Below, in pieces: positions 44,328-56,450 of a stretch of DNA of 64,000 bases. The stretch is from contig JAFMOC010000037.1 of the NCBI GenBank assembly GCA_019802505.1, positions 4,277,501 through 4,341,500 of the forward strand, read 5' to 3'. Every line of letters starts with the position of its first letter. Position 1 is the stretch's first letter. A program made the position numbers and the translations under genes. The DNA comes from Corydoras sp. C115 (lineage: Eukaryota; Chordata; Actinopteri; Siluriformes; Callichthyidae). Under the pieces are notes generated by a model that made no database searches, was not told the DNA's origin, and saw nothing but the letters and a program-made list of their open reading frames with translations.

Positions 44328-44388
44328 TAAATCTTTGAAGCTTTGAATCTTTGAATCTTTGAAGCTTTGAAGCTTTGAAGCTTTCAAT
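44328..44388. repeat. CTTTGAA(T/G) short tandem repeat
   Basis: About six degenerate copies of a nine- to ten-base AATCTTTGAAG word in the adcy9 5' region. Confidence 0.85.
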
Positions 44389-45555
44389 CCCCCCTCCCTT
44401 CTTGGGGGAAATAGTTCACGTTCCACTATGCACAGGCCAGATCCGTGTCAAATCTTCCAGCTCGTTCATGTTTACAAATCACAAGCTTGTGTTTCTGGGC
44501 TTTTCGAGATCGAGATCGAGATCGTGCCGGAATCAAACTCATTTCACACCGAGGATCGGATGAGATCGAGGGCACGGCCGAAAGTTGGCATTCGCCCTGT
44601 TGAGCATGGCAGAACCCAGTGGAGGAATGTCGATTACATGCTGAGCTCGGCGGTGACAGCGCGCTTCATGTGGAACACCGTAAGCCCTCGCAAATCCTGA
44701 AGCCCACCTGAAAACGCCTTCTCTTCCATAATCCCCGCGGTGCGTTCGGATCGCGAGCCCCGGCGCGGACGTCTGAATGCGTGTCGGGGCAGAATGCAGA
44801 GGGGCCTGTTTCCCACCCAGGAGCCCCGTCCTTTCCTGTCCTCCCACTCCGGATATCAGCCCTTTATATCCCCGAGTCTCCCACAAGCTGGCTCGGCTTC
44901 AAAAGCGGCGATCTGCTCGGCGGCAACCTAAAAGCACACGACGTCCATTCCGCTGTCGGCCGGAGGGCCCGTGAGGACGCAGAAAAGATCCAGAAATATT
45001 GATAAGACCGGGGGCGCGTTGATCAGCGAAAAGAGCTAAATCTGTCCAAATAGCCCCACGCGGCGTGTCTCCCTCTCCCTCTCCCTCTGGATCGCCGGCC
45101 GCCTGCTCCAAAGCGTTCCCCGTCTCCTCCGGGAGCTCCTTCCGAAAAGCGGAGCCGTCAGAGCCGCGCTCAACAATGTTTCCACACTCGGATGGAAAGT
45201 TTCTCCATGCAGGCCCACAGTTTCGCTTCAGCCGAGCTGCATTTCACCCCAACCTCGTCCGTTAGCAGCGGCGCGGCTCCGCACGCTCCCCAAGCCCGCG
45301 TTATCTCGCCCTCAGAAGCCCGGAGCTTTTTTCGGTCCCTCAAACAGACTTCAGGCTTCGTGGCTGCAAGCTTCTTTTTTTTTCATGAATTCCAGACAAC
45401 CCCGAGCTGCTGCTGCTGCTGCCGCCGCCGCTGTTGCGTCCTCCACCAGGTTGCCAGATCCTCACCGACTGTCAAGCCTTAACCTCTAAATATCCCACTA
45501 GGCCGACATTCGAAATTAAGATCGCATTCACTCAAAAACTTCATTTCGCAACTTT

Positions 45556-47148
45556 CATTCATTCATTATCTCCCGCTTTATCCTCTATTAGGGTCGCGGT
45601 GGGGTTCCCCATGCCCATCCAGGGGAGAACGTCTCGGGCGCTGGGCAGATACACCCAGGACAGGGCGCCAATCCATCGCTGGGCACACACTCACTCACTC
45701 ACACAGACACACTCTATATGGGGCAATTTGGAGAATTCAATTGACTTGATCCATGTTTTTGGACTGTGGGAGGAAACCGGAGAACCCGGAGGAAACCCAT
45801 GCTCTTGCACAAAGCTATACAGTATCTTTTAGTCAGTTCCCACGTGTTGACGTGTTAATAAATTCATTCATTCATTTTCTCCCGTTTTATCCTCTATTAG
45901 GGTCGCGGTGGGGTTCCCCATGCCCATCCATGGTAGAACGTTTCAGGCGCTGGGCAGATAGACCCAGGACAGGGCGCCAATCCATCGCTGGGCACACACT
46001 CACTCACTCACACAGACACACTCTATATGGGGCAATTTGGAGAATTCAATTGACTTGATCCATGTTTTTGGACTGTGGGAGGAAACCGGAGAACCCGGAG
46101 GAAACCCATGCTCTTGCACAAAGCTATACAGTATCTTTTAGTCAGTTCCCACGTGTTGACGTGTTAATAAATTCATTCATTCATTTTCTCCCGTTTTATC
46201 CTCTATTAGGGTCGCGGTGGGGTTCCCCATGCCCATTCAGGGGAGAACATCTCGGGCGCTGGGCAGATACACCCAGGACAGGGCGCCAATCCATCGCTGG
46301 ACACACACTCACTCACACAGACACACTCTATATGGGGCAATATTTTTTTTTGAGAATTCAATTGACTTGATCCATGTTTTTGGACTGTGGGAAAAAACCG
46401 GAGAACCCGGAGGAAACCCACGCTCTTGCACAAAGCTATACAGTATCTTTTAGTCAGTTCCCACGTGTTGACGTGTTAATAAATTCATTCATTCGTTTTC
46501 TCCCGCTTTATCCTCTATTAGGGTCGCGGTGGGGTTCCCCATGCCCATCCAGGGGAGAACGTCTCGGGCGCTGGGTAGATAGACCCAGGACAGGGCGCCA
46601 ATCCATCGCTGGGCACACACTCACTCACACAGACACACTCTATATAGGGCAATATTTTTTTTTGAGAATTCAATTGACTTGATCCATGTTTTTGGACTGT
46701 GGGAGGAAACCGGAGAACCCGGAGGAAACCCACGCTCTTGCACAAAGCTATACAGTATCTTTTAGTCAGTTCCCATGTGTTGACGTGTTAATAAATTCAT
46801 TCATTCATTCATTCTCTCCCGCTTTATCCTCTATTAGGGTCGTTGTGGGGTTCCCCATGCCCATCCAGGGGAGAACGTCTCGGGCGCTGGGCAGATACAC
46901 CCAGGACAGGGCGCCAATCCATCGCTGGGCACTCACTCACTCACACAGACACACTCTATATGGGGCAATTTTGAGAATTCAATTGACCTTGATCCATGTT
47001 TTTGGACTGTGGGAGGAAATCGGAGAACCCGGAGGAAATCCACGCGGACACGGGGAGAACATGGAAACTCCACCCAGATGGGGATTCGAACCGGGAATCC
47101 CTAGCGCTGAGAGGCGAACGTGCTAACCACTAAGCCACCGTGCCGCTC
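45556..47148 (-). repeat. Tandem array of SINE-A plus 63-bp captured flank, inside one target-site duplication
   Basis: Outer duplication TCATTTCGCAACTTT at 45541-45555 and 47149-47163. Inside are four units of about 310 bases. Each is a head-less SINE-A followed by CTCTTGCACAAAGCTATACA...GTTGACGTGTTAATAA (joins at 45802, 46111, 46423, 46735), then one complete SINE-A (46800-47146). The 63-bp piece also occurs once outside, at 47327-47390. It therefore appears to be copied from nearby unique DNA. Confidence 0.92.
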
Positions 47149-47163
47149 TCATTTCGCAACTTT

Positions 47164-47402
47164 CCGAGCGAAACACCAACACGATCTCATACTAATCTAA
47201 CTTCAAAATCTACGCCAACACAGCACAGACATATTATAAACTAATTACAACATATACATTCGTTTACAACAATAGACCTATTTTTAATCAAGCTTACAAT
47301 TTTGGTTTAATACGACTCAAAAAAATCTCTTGCACAAAGCTATACAGTATCTTTCAGTCAGTTCCCACGTATTGACGTGTTAATAAATGTTTTAATAAAT
47401 AC
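47164..47402. other. Unique DNA with the probable source of the captured 63-bp segment
   Basis: 47327-47390 (CTCTTGCACAAAGCTATACA, TTGACGTGTTAATAAATG) matches the array spacer with two or three differences. Otherwise nothing recognised. Confidence 0.7.
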
Positions 47403-47412
47403 ATGACAAACC

Positions 47413-47716
47413 TCGCCTCTCAGCGCTAGGGATTCCCGGTTCGAATCCCCATCTGGGTGGAGTTTCCATGTTCTCTCCGTGTCTGCATGGGTTTCCTCCG
47501 GGTTCTCCGGTTTCCTCCCACAGTCCAAAAACATGGATCAAGTTAATTGAGCCCCATATAGGGTGTGCTTGAGTGTGTGAGTGTGTACCCAGCGATGGAT
47601 TGGCGCCCTGTCCTGGGTCTATCTGCCCAGCGTCCGAGACGTTCTCCCCTGGATGAGCATGGGGAACCCCACCGTGACCCTAATAGAGGATAAAGCGGGA
47701 GATAATGAATGAATGA
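47413..47716 (+). repeat. SINE-A copy, 5'-truncated, with target-site duplication
   Basis: ATGACAAACC at 47403-47412 and 47717-47726. It starts at TCGCCTCTCAGCGC, losing the A box, and has a short deletion at AATTGAGCCCCATATAG. Confidence 0.9.
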
Positions 47717-47760
47717 ATGACAAACCATACTGTAAACAATTTCGCACACTAAATAATACT

Positions 47761-48111
47761 AGGCGGCACGGTGGCTTAGTGGTCAGCACGTTCGCCTCTC
47801 AGCACTAGGGATTCCCGGTTCGAATCCCCATCTGGGTGGAGTTTCCATGTTCTCCCCGTGTCCGTGTGGGTTTCCTCCGGGTTCTCCGGTTTCCTCCCAC
47901 AGTCCAAAAACATGGATCAAGTTAATTGAATTCTCCAAATTGCCCCATATAGAGTGTGTCTGTGTGAGTGAGTGTGTGTCCAGCGATGGATTGGCGCCCT
48001 GTCCTGGGTGTTTCTGCCCAGCGCCAGAGATGTTCTCCCCTGGATGGGCATGGGGAACCCCACCACGACCCTAATAGAGGATAAAGCGGGAGATAATGAA
48101 TGAATGAATGA
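47761..48111 (+). repeat. SINE-A copy
   Basis: Full-length sense-orientation copy from AGGCGGCACGG to (AATG)n. Confidence 0.9.
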
Positions 48112-48947
48112 ATAACATTATGGATTTATAACGTAGGTACGGATTTACAGCGATTATAGCTATTTCTATATTATTATAGCTATTTCTGTATTAAGATACA
48201 TTTGGGATGAAACGGGATGTTACATTTTCTGTGATCTCTTGTTTAGGTGTTTAAATCTGCAGCACAATAAAATTGCATTTTTACAACTTTTGTGTTGTTT
48301 CTAAAAATAGCTCCCGCTAGACAAACATTGCGGAGATCTGGCAACCCGGAGCTCCTCTTCCGTTCGCTCAGGGGTTTCTTCCTCGCTGCTGCATGGTGTC
48401 GGAATTTCTGCGTCTCTGTGTTTTTCATGTCGCTTTACTGTTTAACTTTAATATTTCATCTTCTGATCCGAGTTTCAAAAAGTAATTATTGTAAAATTAG
48501 AAGATTTCAATGCGCAACACACGACGCCGTTAAAAGTTACTGCAGGGAAGGTTTCCAAATGACTTAATATTTGATTTTGAAGCCATTGTCACTGTTATGA
48601 CGTCTATAATTATATATATTGATATAGGTGTATAGTTGAACATATTTAAACATGAGTTCTAAACTAAATAAGTCATTAAAAGCATTTCCGCTATGATTGC
48701 GCTAATTAGATACACAAATATGCAGTTTAAACACTTGGCGACAGAGGGCGCTAGCGAACCAAATAAAATAGTAGTCAAAACTATTCGCAGCAAATCTTCA
48801 GTTGTTTCTTTTTTTTACTTTAATTGTTTCATAAACTAAAGAAAGATGTTTTTATTATGGCTGCATTTACATTTGTGCATAAATTACAAAAACCCATGAC
48901 GCCACCTGGTGGATTCAGATGTGGCATATAGCAATTTAATCATCAAT
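48112..48947. other. Intergenic DNA between adcy9 and srl, partly GC-rich
   Basis: 48300-48430 is more GC/CpG-rich and includes GATCTGGCAACCCGGAGC. This resembles the inverse of GGTTGCCAGATCC at 45446-45458, but the match is too short to interpret. No exon recognised. Confidence 0.4.
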
Positions 48948-48959
48948 ATAGTTAAGAAG

Positions 48960-49304
48960 GCGGCACGGTGGCATAGTGGTCAGCACGTTTGCCTCTCAGC
49001 ACTAGGGATTCCCGGTTCGAATCCCCATCTGGGTGGAGTTTCCATGTTCTCCCTGTGTCCGCGTGGGTTTCCTCCGGGTTCTCCGGTTTCCTCCCACAGT
49101 CCAAAAACATGGTTCAAGTTAATTGAGTTCTCTAAATTGCCCCATATAGAGTGTGCTTGAGTGTGTGAGTGTGTACCCAGCGATGGATTGGCGCCCTGTC
49201 CTGGGTGTATCTGCCCAGCGCCCGAGACGTTCTTCCCTGGATCGGCATGGGGAACCCCACCGCGACCCTAATAGAGGATAAAGCGGGAGATAATGAATGA
49301 ATGA
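48960..49304 (+). repeat. SINE-A copy, first of two at the same target site
   Basis: Flanked by ATAGTTAAGAAG at 48948-48959 and 49305-49316. Carries GTGGCATAGTGGTCAGCAC in the head. Confidence 0.93.
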
Positions 49305-49316
49305 ATAGTTAAGAAG

Positions 49317-49667
49317 GCAGCACGGTGGCTTAGTGGTTAGCACATTTGCCTCTTAGCGCTAGGGATTCCCGGTTCGAATCCCCATCTGGGTGGAGTTTCC
49401 ATGTTCTCTCCGTGTCCGCGTGGGTTTCCTCCGGGTTCTCCGGTTTCCTCCCACAGTCCAAAAACATGGATCAAGTCAATTGAATTCTCCAAATTGCCCC
49501 ATATAGAGTGTGTCTGTGTGAGTGAGTGTGTGCCCAGAGATGGATTGGCGCCCTGTCCTGGGTGTATCTGCCCAGCGCCCGAGACGTTCTCCCCTGGATG
49601 GGCATGGGGAACCCCACCGCGACCCTAATAGAGGATAAAGCGGGAGATAATGAATGAATGAATGAAT
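49317..49667 (+). repeat. SINE-A copy, second at the same target site
   Basis: Flanked by ATAGTTAAGAAG (49305-49316) and ATAGTTAAGAAA (49668-49679). Its head (GCACATTTGCCTCTTAGC) differs from that of the previous copy, so the two are not simple duplicates. Confidence 0.93.
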
Positions 49668-49679
49668 ATAGTTAAGAAA

Positions 49680-50649
49680 GAGTGAGAGTAAGAAAAAGAG
49701 TAAAAGAAACACAGTAGCTTTATTGCAGCGCTATAATTTACATGCAGCGGCACATCATCTTGCAATTAATCAATTACTGATAAATATATCGGCACATGGA
49801 GATACGTAGATACAGCGGGTTCAAGTTTCACCAATTCAGTTGTCATTTCCCCAAAAAAAAAAAAAAAATAATAATTTAAGGAGAAAGCAACTAGCAATAA
49901 ATATAAAACAACTGTATTGTTTACAAAAACAATACCATGTGTAAAACGTCTTACTTCATTATTATTTAGCATTATTTCTCTATCATTGTGCTGATTGAAG
50001 TCTGGGAGCTGTGTTATTTACAGAGTTTTATTCAGTGTTTATCATTCATGGCTTCTAATTGTTTCCCATTTACGTACTGTTCTGTTCACACATCTGTCTC
50101 ATCTCATTATCCTCTGTGTAACTGCCTACTTAAGCAGTTTATATTCGTAATTGGTTTAAAGTTTGTAAAATAGTGTATTTTATAATGTATGTTCTTTTAA
50201 GAACATTGACAATGTTAATTTCCATGGTGACACTGCTAATTACCGCGGTTACCACGTTCCAAAGGTTCCAAAGTTAGCATTAAGGGTCATTCAGCAGGTG
50301 AAGACCAGCAGGGTACGACGTGAAACCATAGCTCTCCTTAGATATTTCATGCAGCCAATGAGGTTTGTGTTCTGTTAATATACCAATTATGTTTATTACC
50401 TTTTCTAGCATTAGAGTGAATTGATATGTAATTACGGTTCTAAATCAAGATGTAAATTCGTGTGATAAAACCAACAAAGGATCAGTCTTAAGATTAATAG
50501 TCTACAATATGTAAATTGCTCATTGTATATTTGTATATTATGTTACAGTTCTTACGGTTGGGTGTAAGATTATGTACAAAGTTAAGGTGGAATAAACCTA
50601 ATCAGTATTGGCAAGAATATTTGTGCTGTCGACTTTGAATCTGAGGAAG
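49680..50649. other. Intergenic DNA, possible srl 3' UTR or downstream region
   Basis: AT-rich single-copy sequence with a TTTATT (minus AATAAA) at about 49719-49724. No exon seen. Confidence 0.4.
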
Positions 50650-51148
50650 CTACACTCTGCTTAATCCTTTACTAGGATCATGGGCCATCCAGGGGAGAGC
50701 GTTTGGGGTACTGGGCAGATACATCCAGGACAGGACACCAATCGCTGGGCACACACACACTGATATAGTCAATTGGAACGGAACATTGGATCCAAGTTTT
50801 TGGACTTTGGGAGTAAACCAGAGAACCTGGAGAAAACATCATAAGGAGAACAAGAAAACTCCATCCAGATTGAGATAGGAGTTTTCGTGTTCTCCCGTGT
50901 CCAAGTGGGTTTCCTCCAGGTTCTCCACTTTCCTACCACAGCCCAAAACCATGGATTTAAGGTGCATTGAATGCTCTAAATTGCACCTTACAGAGTGTAT
51001 TTGTGTGTGTGTGTATGTAAATGAGTGTGTCCAGCAATAGGCTGGCACCCTGTCCTGGGTGTATCTGCCCAGCGCAGGTGGGCATGCACCCCCCCACCAC
51101 CTTCACCGACCCTAGTAGAGAATAAAGCTGAAGATAATGAATAAATGA
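50650..51148. repeat. Head-to-head inverted pair of old SINE-A copies
   Basis: 50650-50877 reads in the minus orientation (GGGGAGAGCGTTTGGGGTAC to AACTCCATCCAGATTGAGAT). 50878-51148 reads in the plus orientation (GAGTTTTCGTGTTCTCCCGT to GAAGATAATGAATAAATG). Both are diverged and meet in the central domain. Confidence 0.75.
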
Positions 51149-51215
51149 AAGATGTTCATTAAGTCATTAACTCATTCATTAGTTCACTAATAATGTCTAA
51201 TAATCCCAAGTCTGG

Positions 51216-51542
51216 TGGCGAGATTCCCTCTCAGCGCTAGGGATTCCCAGTTCGAATCCCCATCTGGGTGGAGTTTCCATGTTCTCCCCGTGTCCGCGTG
51301 GGTTTCCTCCGGGTTCTCCGGTTTCCTCCCACAGTCCAAAAACATGGATCAAGTCAATTGAATTCTCAAAATTGCCCCATATAGAGTGTGTCTGTGTGAG
51401 TGAGTGTGTGCCCAGCGATGGATTGGTGCCCTTTCCTGGGTCTATCTGCCCAGCGCCCAAGACATTCTCCTCTGGATGGGCATGGGGAACCCCACCGCGA
51501 CCCTAATAGAGGATAAAGCGGGAGATAATGAATGAATGAATG
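51216..51542 (+). repeat. SINE-A copy abutting the srl stop codon
   Basis: AATCCCAAGTCTGG (51202-51215) and AATCCCGAGTCTGG (51543-51556) flank it. The insertion lies 21 bases beyond the srl stop, hence within the 3' UTR, opposite in strand to srl. Confidence 0.92.
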
Positions 51543-51577
51543 AATCCCGAGTCTGGCATTGATGGAGGTTCCATCTT

Positions 51578-52388
51578 TTACTGCCTCCTCCAGGGGTTTT
51601 TGGCTTTCTCCTGAGTTTTGGCTTTCTCCTCGGCTTTGGGAGCGTCCTCAGCCTTGGTGAGGTTTGACAGCAGAGCCGGGAGATCCTGCGTGATGGCGCT
51701 CTCGATCTTCTCCATCAGGCAGCCCCCCCTCCAGCCGCAGAGCTTCTCCAGGAGCTTGAACTCTCCCAGCGCGTTGACGTTGAAGAAGTCCTGATAGAGC
51801 TCCGGCGCGGGCAGGTCGAATTTGCTGACGTTGGTCTTGGCCAGCACCGACTTGAAGATGTAGAAGCGGTCGGGGTCGGAGATGATCTCCTGCATCACCT
51901 CGTTGGGGACTGTCGAACCAGCCGAGCTTCTCGTGGAACGTGTGCAGGTAGCGGTCCACGAGCAGCGCGTGCACGCGCACGCGGATGGCGTGGCGGCGCA
52001 GGAAGGCGATCTTGTTTCTCCAGCTGGTTCTCGATGGCCTGCCGCAGGTCCTCCAGCAGAGACACCTCCTCGTTGACCATCAGCTTGTGCGGGGCGTCGG
52101 GGGCGTAGGGCTGAGGGTGGAACGAACCGACGTAAACGCGTGGCGGCTCGGTGACGTTGATCAGCGGCGCCAGGCTCCAGAAGAGGGCCCCGTACACGCG
52201 CATCAGCTCCTGCGGGGCCAGACTGTCGGCCTTGTTCAGGATGATGCGAATCTGCGACTCGCGGCCCTTCATCTGTTTAAAGAGCGTCTCCAGCTCCGAT
52301 CCGACATCCAGCTTAGTGGGGTCGAAGACTAGAAAGATCAGATCTGCTCGATCGATGAACCACTGACACACCTCATTATAGGGATAAC
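51578..52388 (-). CDS. srl: srl last exon (NKAD motif to stop), two apparent +1 frameshifts
   Basis: Acceptor TGTTGCAG|GTTATC. Encodes YPYNEVCQWFIDRADLIFLV, FDPTKLDVGSELETLFKQMK, ILNKADSLAPQELMRVYGAL, NVTEPPRVYV and EDLRQAIENQLE in the entry frame. HAIRVRVHALLVDRYLHTFH follows in the second frame, then QEIISDPDRFYIFKSVLAKT, NVSKFDLP and a Lys/Glu-rich end with TAA at 51580-51578 in the third. The breaks lie at an AAA (52015-52017) and a CCCC (51905-51908); each is explained by one extra base. Removing both gives 269 codons including stop, matching the family length. Confidence 0.92.
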
Positions 52389-53916
52389 CTGCAACACAGG
52401 AGGGGGAGAATGCAGCAAACAATACACTCAAACGCCCCCTAGTGGTCCCCCTTACCCTGGAGGAGAGGGTAAGGGGGACCATCCATCCATTATCTTCCGC
52501 GTTATCCTATATTAGGCTCATGCCCATCCAGGGGAGAACGTCTCGGGCACTGGGCAGATAGACCCAGGACAGGGTGCCAAACCATCTCTGGGCAAACATT
52601 CACTCACAGACTCACGCTATCATTCATTGATTATCTCCCGCTTTATCCTCTATTAGGGTCGCGGTGGGGTTCCCCATGCCCATCCAGGGGAGAACGTCTC
52701 GGGCGCTGGGCAGATAGACCCAGGACAGGGAGCCAATCCATCTCTGGGCACACACTCACTCACAGACACACTCTATAGGGGGCAATTTTGAGAATTCAAT
52801 TGACTTGATCCATGTTTTTGGACTGTGGGAGGAAACCGGAGAACCCGGAGGAAACCCACGCAGACACGGGGAGAACATGGAAACTCCACCCAGATGGGGA
52901 TTCGAACCGGGAATCCCTAGCGCTGAGAGGAGAACGTGCTGACCACTAAGCCACCGTGCCGCCTAGACACACTCTATATGGGGCAATTTGGAGAATTCAA
53001 TTGACCTGGATCCATGTTTTTGGACTGTGGGACGAAACCGAGGAACCCGGAGGAAACCCACGTGGACACGGGGAGAATATGGAAACTCCACCCAGATTGG
53101 GATTCGAACCGGGAATCTTAAGCGCTGAGAGGCGAACGTGCTAACCACTAAGCCACCGTGCCGCCCCCCCTTCATTAACCATCCATACATCTTTTGTGGA
53201 TTGCGGGGGGGTTCCCCATGCCCATCCAGGGGAGAACGTTTTGGGCGCTGGGCAGATACACCCAGGACAGGGCACCAATCTATCGCTGGGCACACACTCA
53301 CTCACACATACACACTCTATATGGGGCAATTTGGAGAATTTAATTGACTTGGATCCGTGTTTTTAGAAACCGAGGAACCCGGAGGAAACCCACGCGGACA
53401 CGGGGAGAACATGGAAACTCCACCCAGATTGGGATTCGAACCGGGAATCCCTAGCACTGAGAGGCGAACGTGCTAACCACTAAGCCACCGTGCCACCCCC
53501 CTTCATTAAACAATATTTAAAAATAAAAAAATTACCCTCTCTGTTGTCAAATTCCCCAAATATGTCTTTTAATATCTGACAGGCGGCTTAGTGGTTAGCA
53601 CGTTCGCCTCTCAGCTCTAGGGATTCCCGGTTCGAATCCCCATCTGGGTGGAGTTTCCATGTTCTCCCCGTGTCTGCGTGGGTTTCCTCCGGGTTCTCCG
53701 GTTTCCTCCCACAGTTCAAAAACATGGATCAAGTCAATTGAATTCTCAAAATTGCCCCATATAGAGTGTGTCTGTGTGAGTGAGTGTGTGCCCAGCAATG
53801 GATTGGCGCCCTGTCCTGGCTCTATCTGCCCAGCGCCCGAGACGTTCTCCCCTGGATGGGCATGGGGAACCCCACCGCGACCCTAATAGAGGATAAAGCG
53901 GGAGATAATGAATGAA

Positions 53917-53977
<61 letters not shown>

Positions 53978-54422
53978 GTTCTCACCAAGACAAATTCCTT
54001 GTATATATTTATATTATATATTTATATTTGGTCATTTAGCAGACACTTTTATCCAAAGCGACTTACAAGGTGAGCACAGGGTTAATCACAACATCCCTGG
54101 AGCAATGAGGGTTAAGGGTCTTGCTCAAGGACCCACACTGATAACTTCAGTGGACCTGGGATTTGAACCGGCAACCTTCAGATTGATAGACCCAAAGCCC
54201 TAACCACTTAGCTACCGCGCCCTTGTATGTCTAACATACTTGGCAAAATAAGCGATTCTGATTTCATTAATTACCTAATCCTAATTAATTACTTATTCTA
54301 TTTATGGTTCCTCGGAATGCAGGGGTTTTCCCCGGTTTTCGTTTGACTTGTAAATTACAATGCTGGAGCACAATTCAGGGCAGACGCCCTGACAATCACA
54401 TTCACACCTAGAAGCAATTTAG

Positions 54423-54466
<44 letters not shown>

Positions 54467-56379
54467 AGTTCTCACCTCTCTCCTGCTGTTTCCGGTTTTC
54501 AATGATGCCTGGTGTATCAACCAGGGTGACTCGCTGCAGCAGTTTGTGTGGCATCTCAATGCCCACCAGCTTCTCCAAAAAGCCCTGGCCAAATTTCTCC
54601 AGGGTTGAGAAGGAGCGGGCACTGTCTGTCGCCATGACAATCCCCTCAATGGTGCGCACTTTCTCACCGTGCATTATCACTGTGTACTCAGAGGTGGTGG
54701 GTTCGGCTCCTAAGTAGATTCGACGAGCAAAGAGCAGAAATTTTATCATAAACCCTTTCCACTAACACACAGTCTAAGCTTACACAGACTTTATTAAAAT
54801 AGACTTTGTTTGGGGGAGGGTGCCCATCCATGCCCATGCCCATCCAGGGGAGAACGTCTCGGGCGCTGGGCAGATAAAACCAGGACAGGGCACCAATCCA
54901 TCGCTGGGCACACACTCACTCACATAGACACACTATATGGGGCAATTTGGAAAATTCAATTGACTTGATCCATGTTTTTGGACTGTGGGAGGAAACCGGA
55001 GAATCCGGAGGAAACCCATGTGGACACGGGGAGAACATGGAAACTCCACCCAGATGGGAATTCGAACTGGGAATCCCTAGCGCTGAGAGGCGAACGTGCT
55101 AACCACTAAGCCACCGTGCCACCCTTTGTTAAAATTCATTCATTCATTCATTATCTCCCGCTTTATCCTCTATTAGGGTCGCGGTGGGGTTCCCCATGCC
55201 CATCCAGGGGAGAACATCTCGGGCACTGGGCAGATAGACCCAGAACAGGGCACCAATCTATCGCTGGGCACACACTCACTCACACACACTCTATATGGGG
55301 CAATTTGGAGAACTCAATTGACTTGATCCATGTTTTTGGACTGTGGGAGGAAACCGGAGAACCCGGAGGAAACCCATGTGGACACGGGAAGAACATGGAA
55401 ACTCCACCCAGATGGGGATTCGAACCGGGAATCCCTAGCACTGAGAGGAGAACGTGCTAACCACTAAGCCACCGTGCCACCCACCAAGATTCAGTGAATA
55501 ATATAACTTTTAGGAGCTTACTTTACATTCAGTTCTAAAGTAATCAACATTAATCTGAAGCCGCATCGTTTTGCAGCTAGAACATTTTTAAATAGTTTTT
55601 TCAGGCTTGTCACGATATGATATTCTCTTTGTGTTTGTGAGGTGAGGCATGGCTTTTGAATGAGGTATTAAACAGTCTGATTAATCTCAGTGATGTTTGC
55701 ATGATTTAAGGTGGGTTCCTCCACTCCAAACTCGTTCAACTGCTTTTTCATAAGCTTGCTTAGGTGCTTCATAGGTGCACACTCATGCATGTTTCCTAAA
55801 CAGCTGCCAGGATCAACAGTCTATGTATTATCTTTTATTGGATCTAATAATATCTAATAATATAATGTCCACATATATAACATTTTTTATATTGATAAAG
55901 TGTATGGACATTATAATATATTATATTGATATTGATTTTATATTGGGTGGCTTAGTGGTTAGCACGTTCGCCTCTCAGCACTAGGGATTCTCGGAGTTTC
56001 CATGTTCTCCCCGTGTCCGCGTGGGCTTCCTCCGGGTTATCCGATTTCCTCCCACAGTCCAAAAACATGGAACAAGTCAATTGAGTTCTCCAAATTGCCC
56101 CATATAAAGTGTGTCTGTGTGAGTGAGTGTGTGCCCAGTGATGGATTGGTGCCCTGTCCTGGGTGTATCTGCCCAGCGCCCGAAACGTTCTCCCCTGGAT
56201 GGGCATGGAGAACCCCCCTGCGACCCTAATAGAGGATAAAGCGGGAGATAATGAATGAATGAATGAATGAATGAATGATTTTATATTTGCTGAAACATTA
56301 ACACATTAAGCATGGAGTAATTCCATTTGTCTGATTTTATTAATAATTTTTTATTAATTTCCAATATCTATCTATATAT

Positions 56380-56450
<71 letters not shown>

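Larger units (their letters stand above)
43913..45480 (-). promoter_or_regulatory. adcy9: CpG-rich 5' region of adcy9 (5' UTR and probable promoter)
   Basis: GC- and CpG-rich DNA upstream of the adcy9 ATG, especially 44500-45470, with a CRE at 44091-44098. There is also a ten-base CTTTGAAG/CTTTGAAT tandem at 44328-44388, a GAGATC triplet at 44504-44523, and a CTG/CCG run at 45403-45432. The start site is not visible. The CpG-rich part stops at the SINE array that begins at 45556. Confidence 0.6.

Noticed and set aside
47847..48074. A 75-residue frame beginning MFSPCP.GFPPGSPVSSHSPK that recurs almost unchanged in more than a dozen places
   Set aside because: It is the V-SINE central domain and 3' half read in one frame. 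The similarity reflects recent SINE copying, not a protein family; there is no consistent start context and it occurs on both strands wherever a SINE lies.
51578..52388. srl last exon as a processed pseudogene
   Set aside because: The other srl exons are present in order with introns and splice sites. The frame breaks are single bases, two of them in homopolymers.
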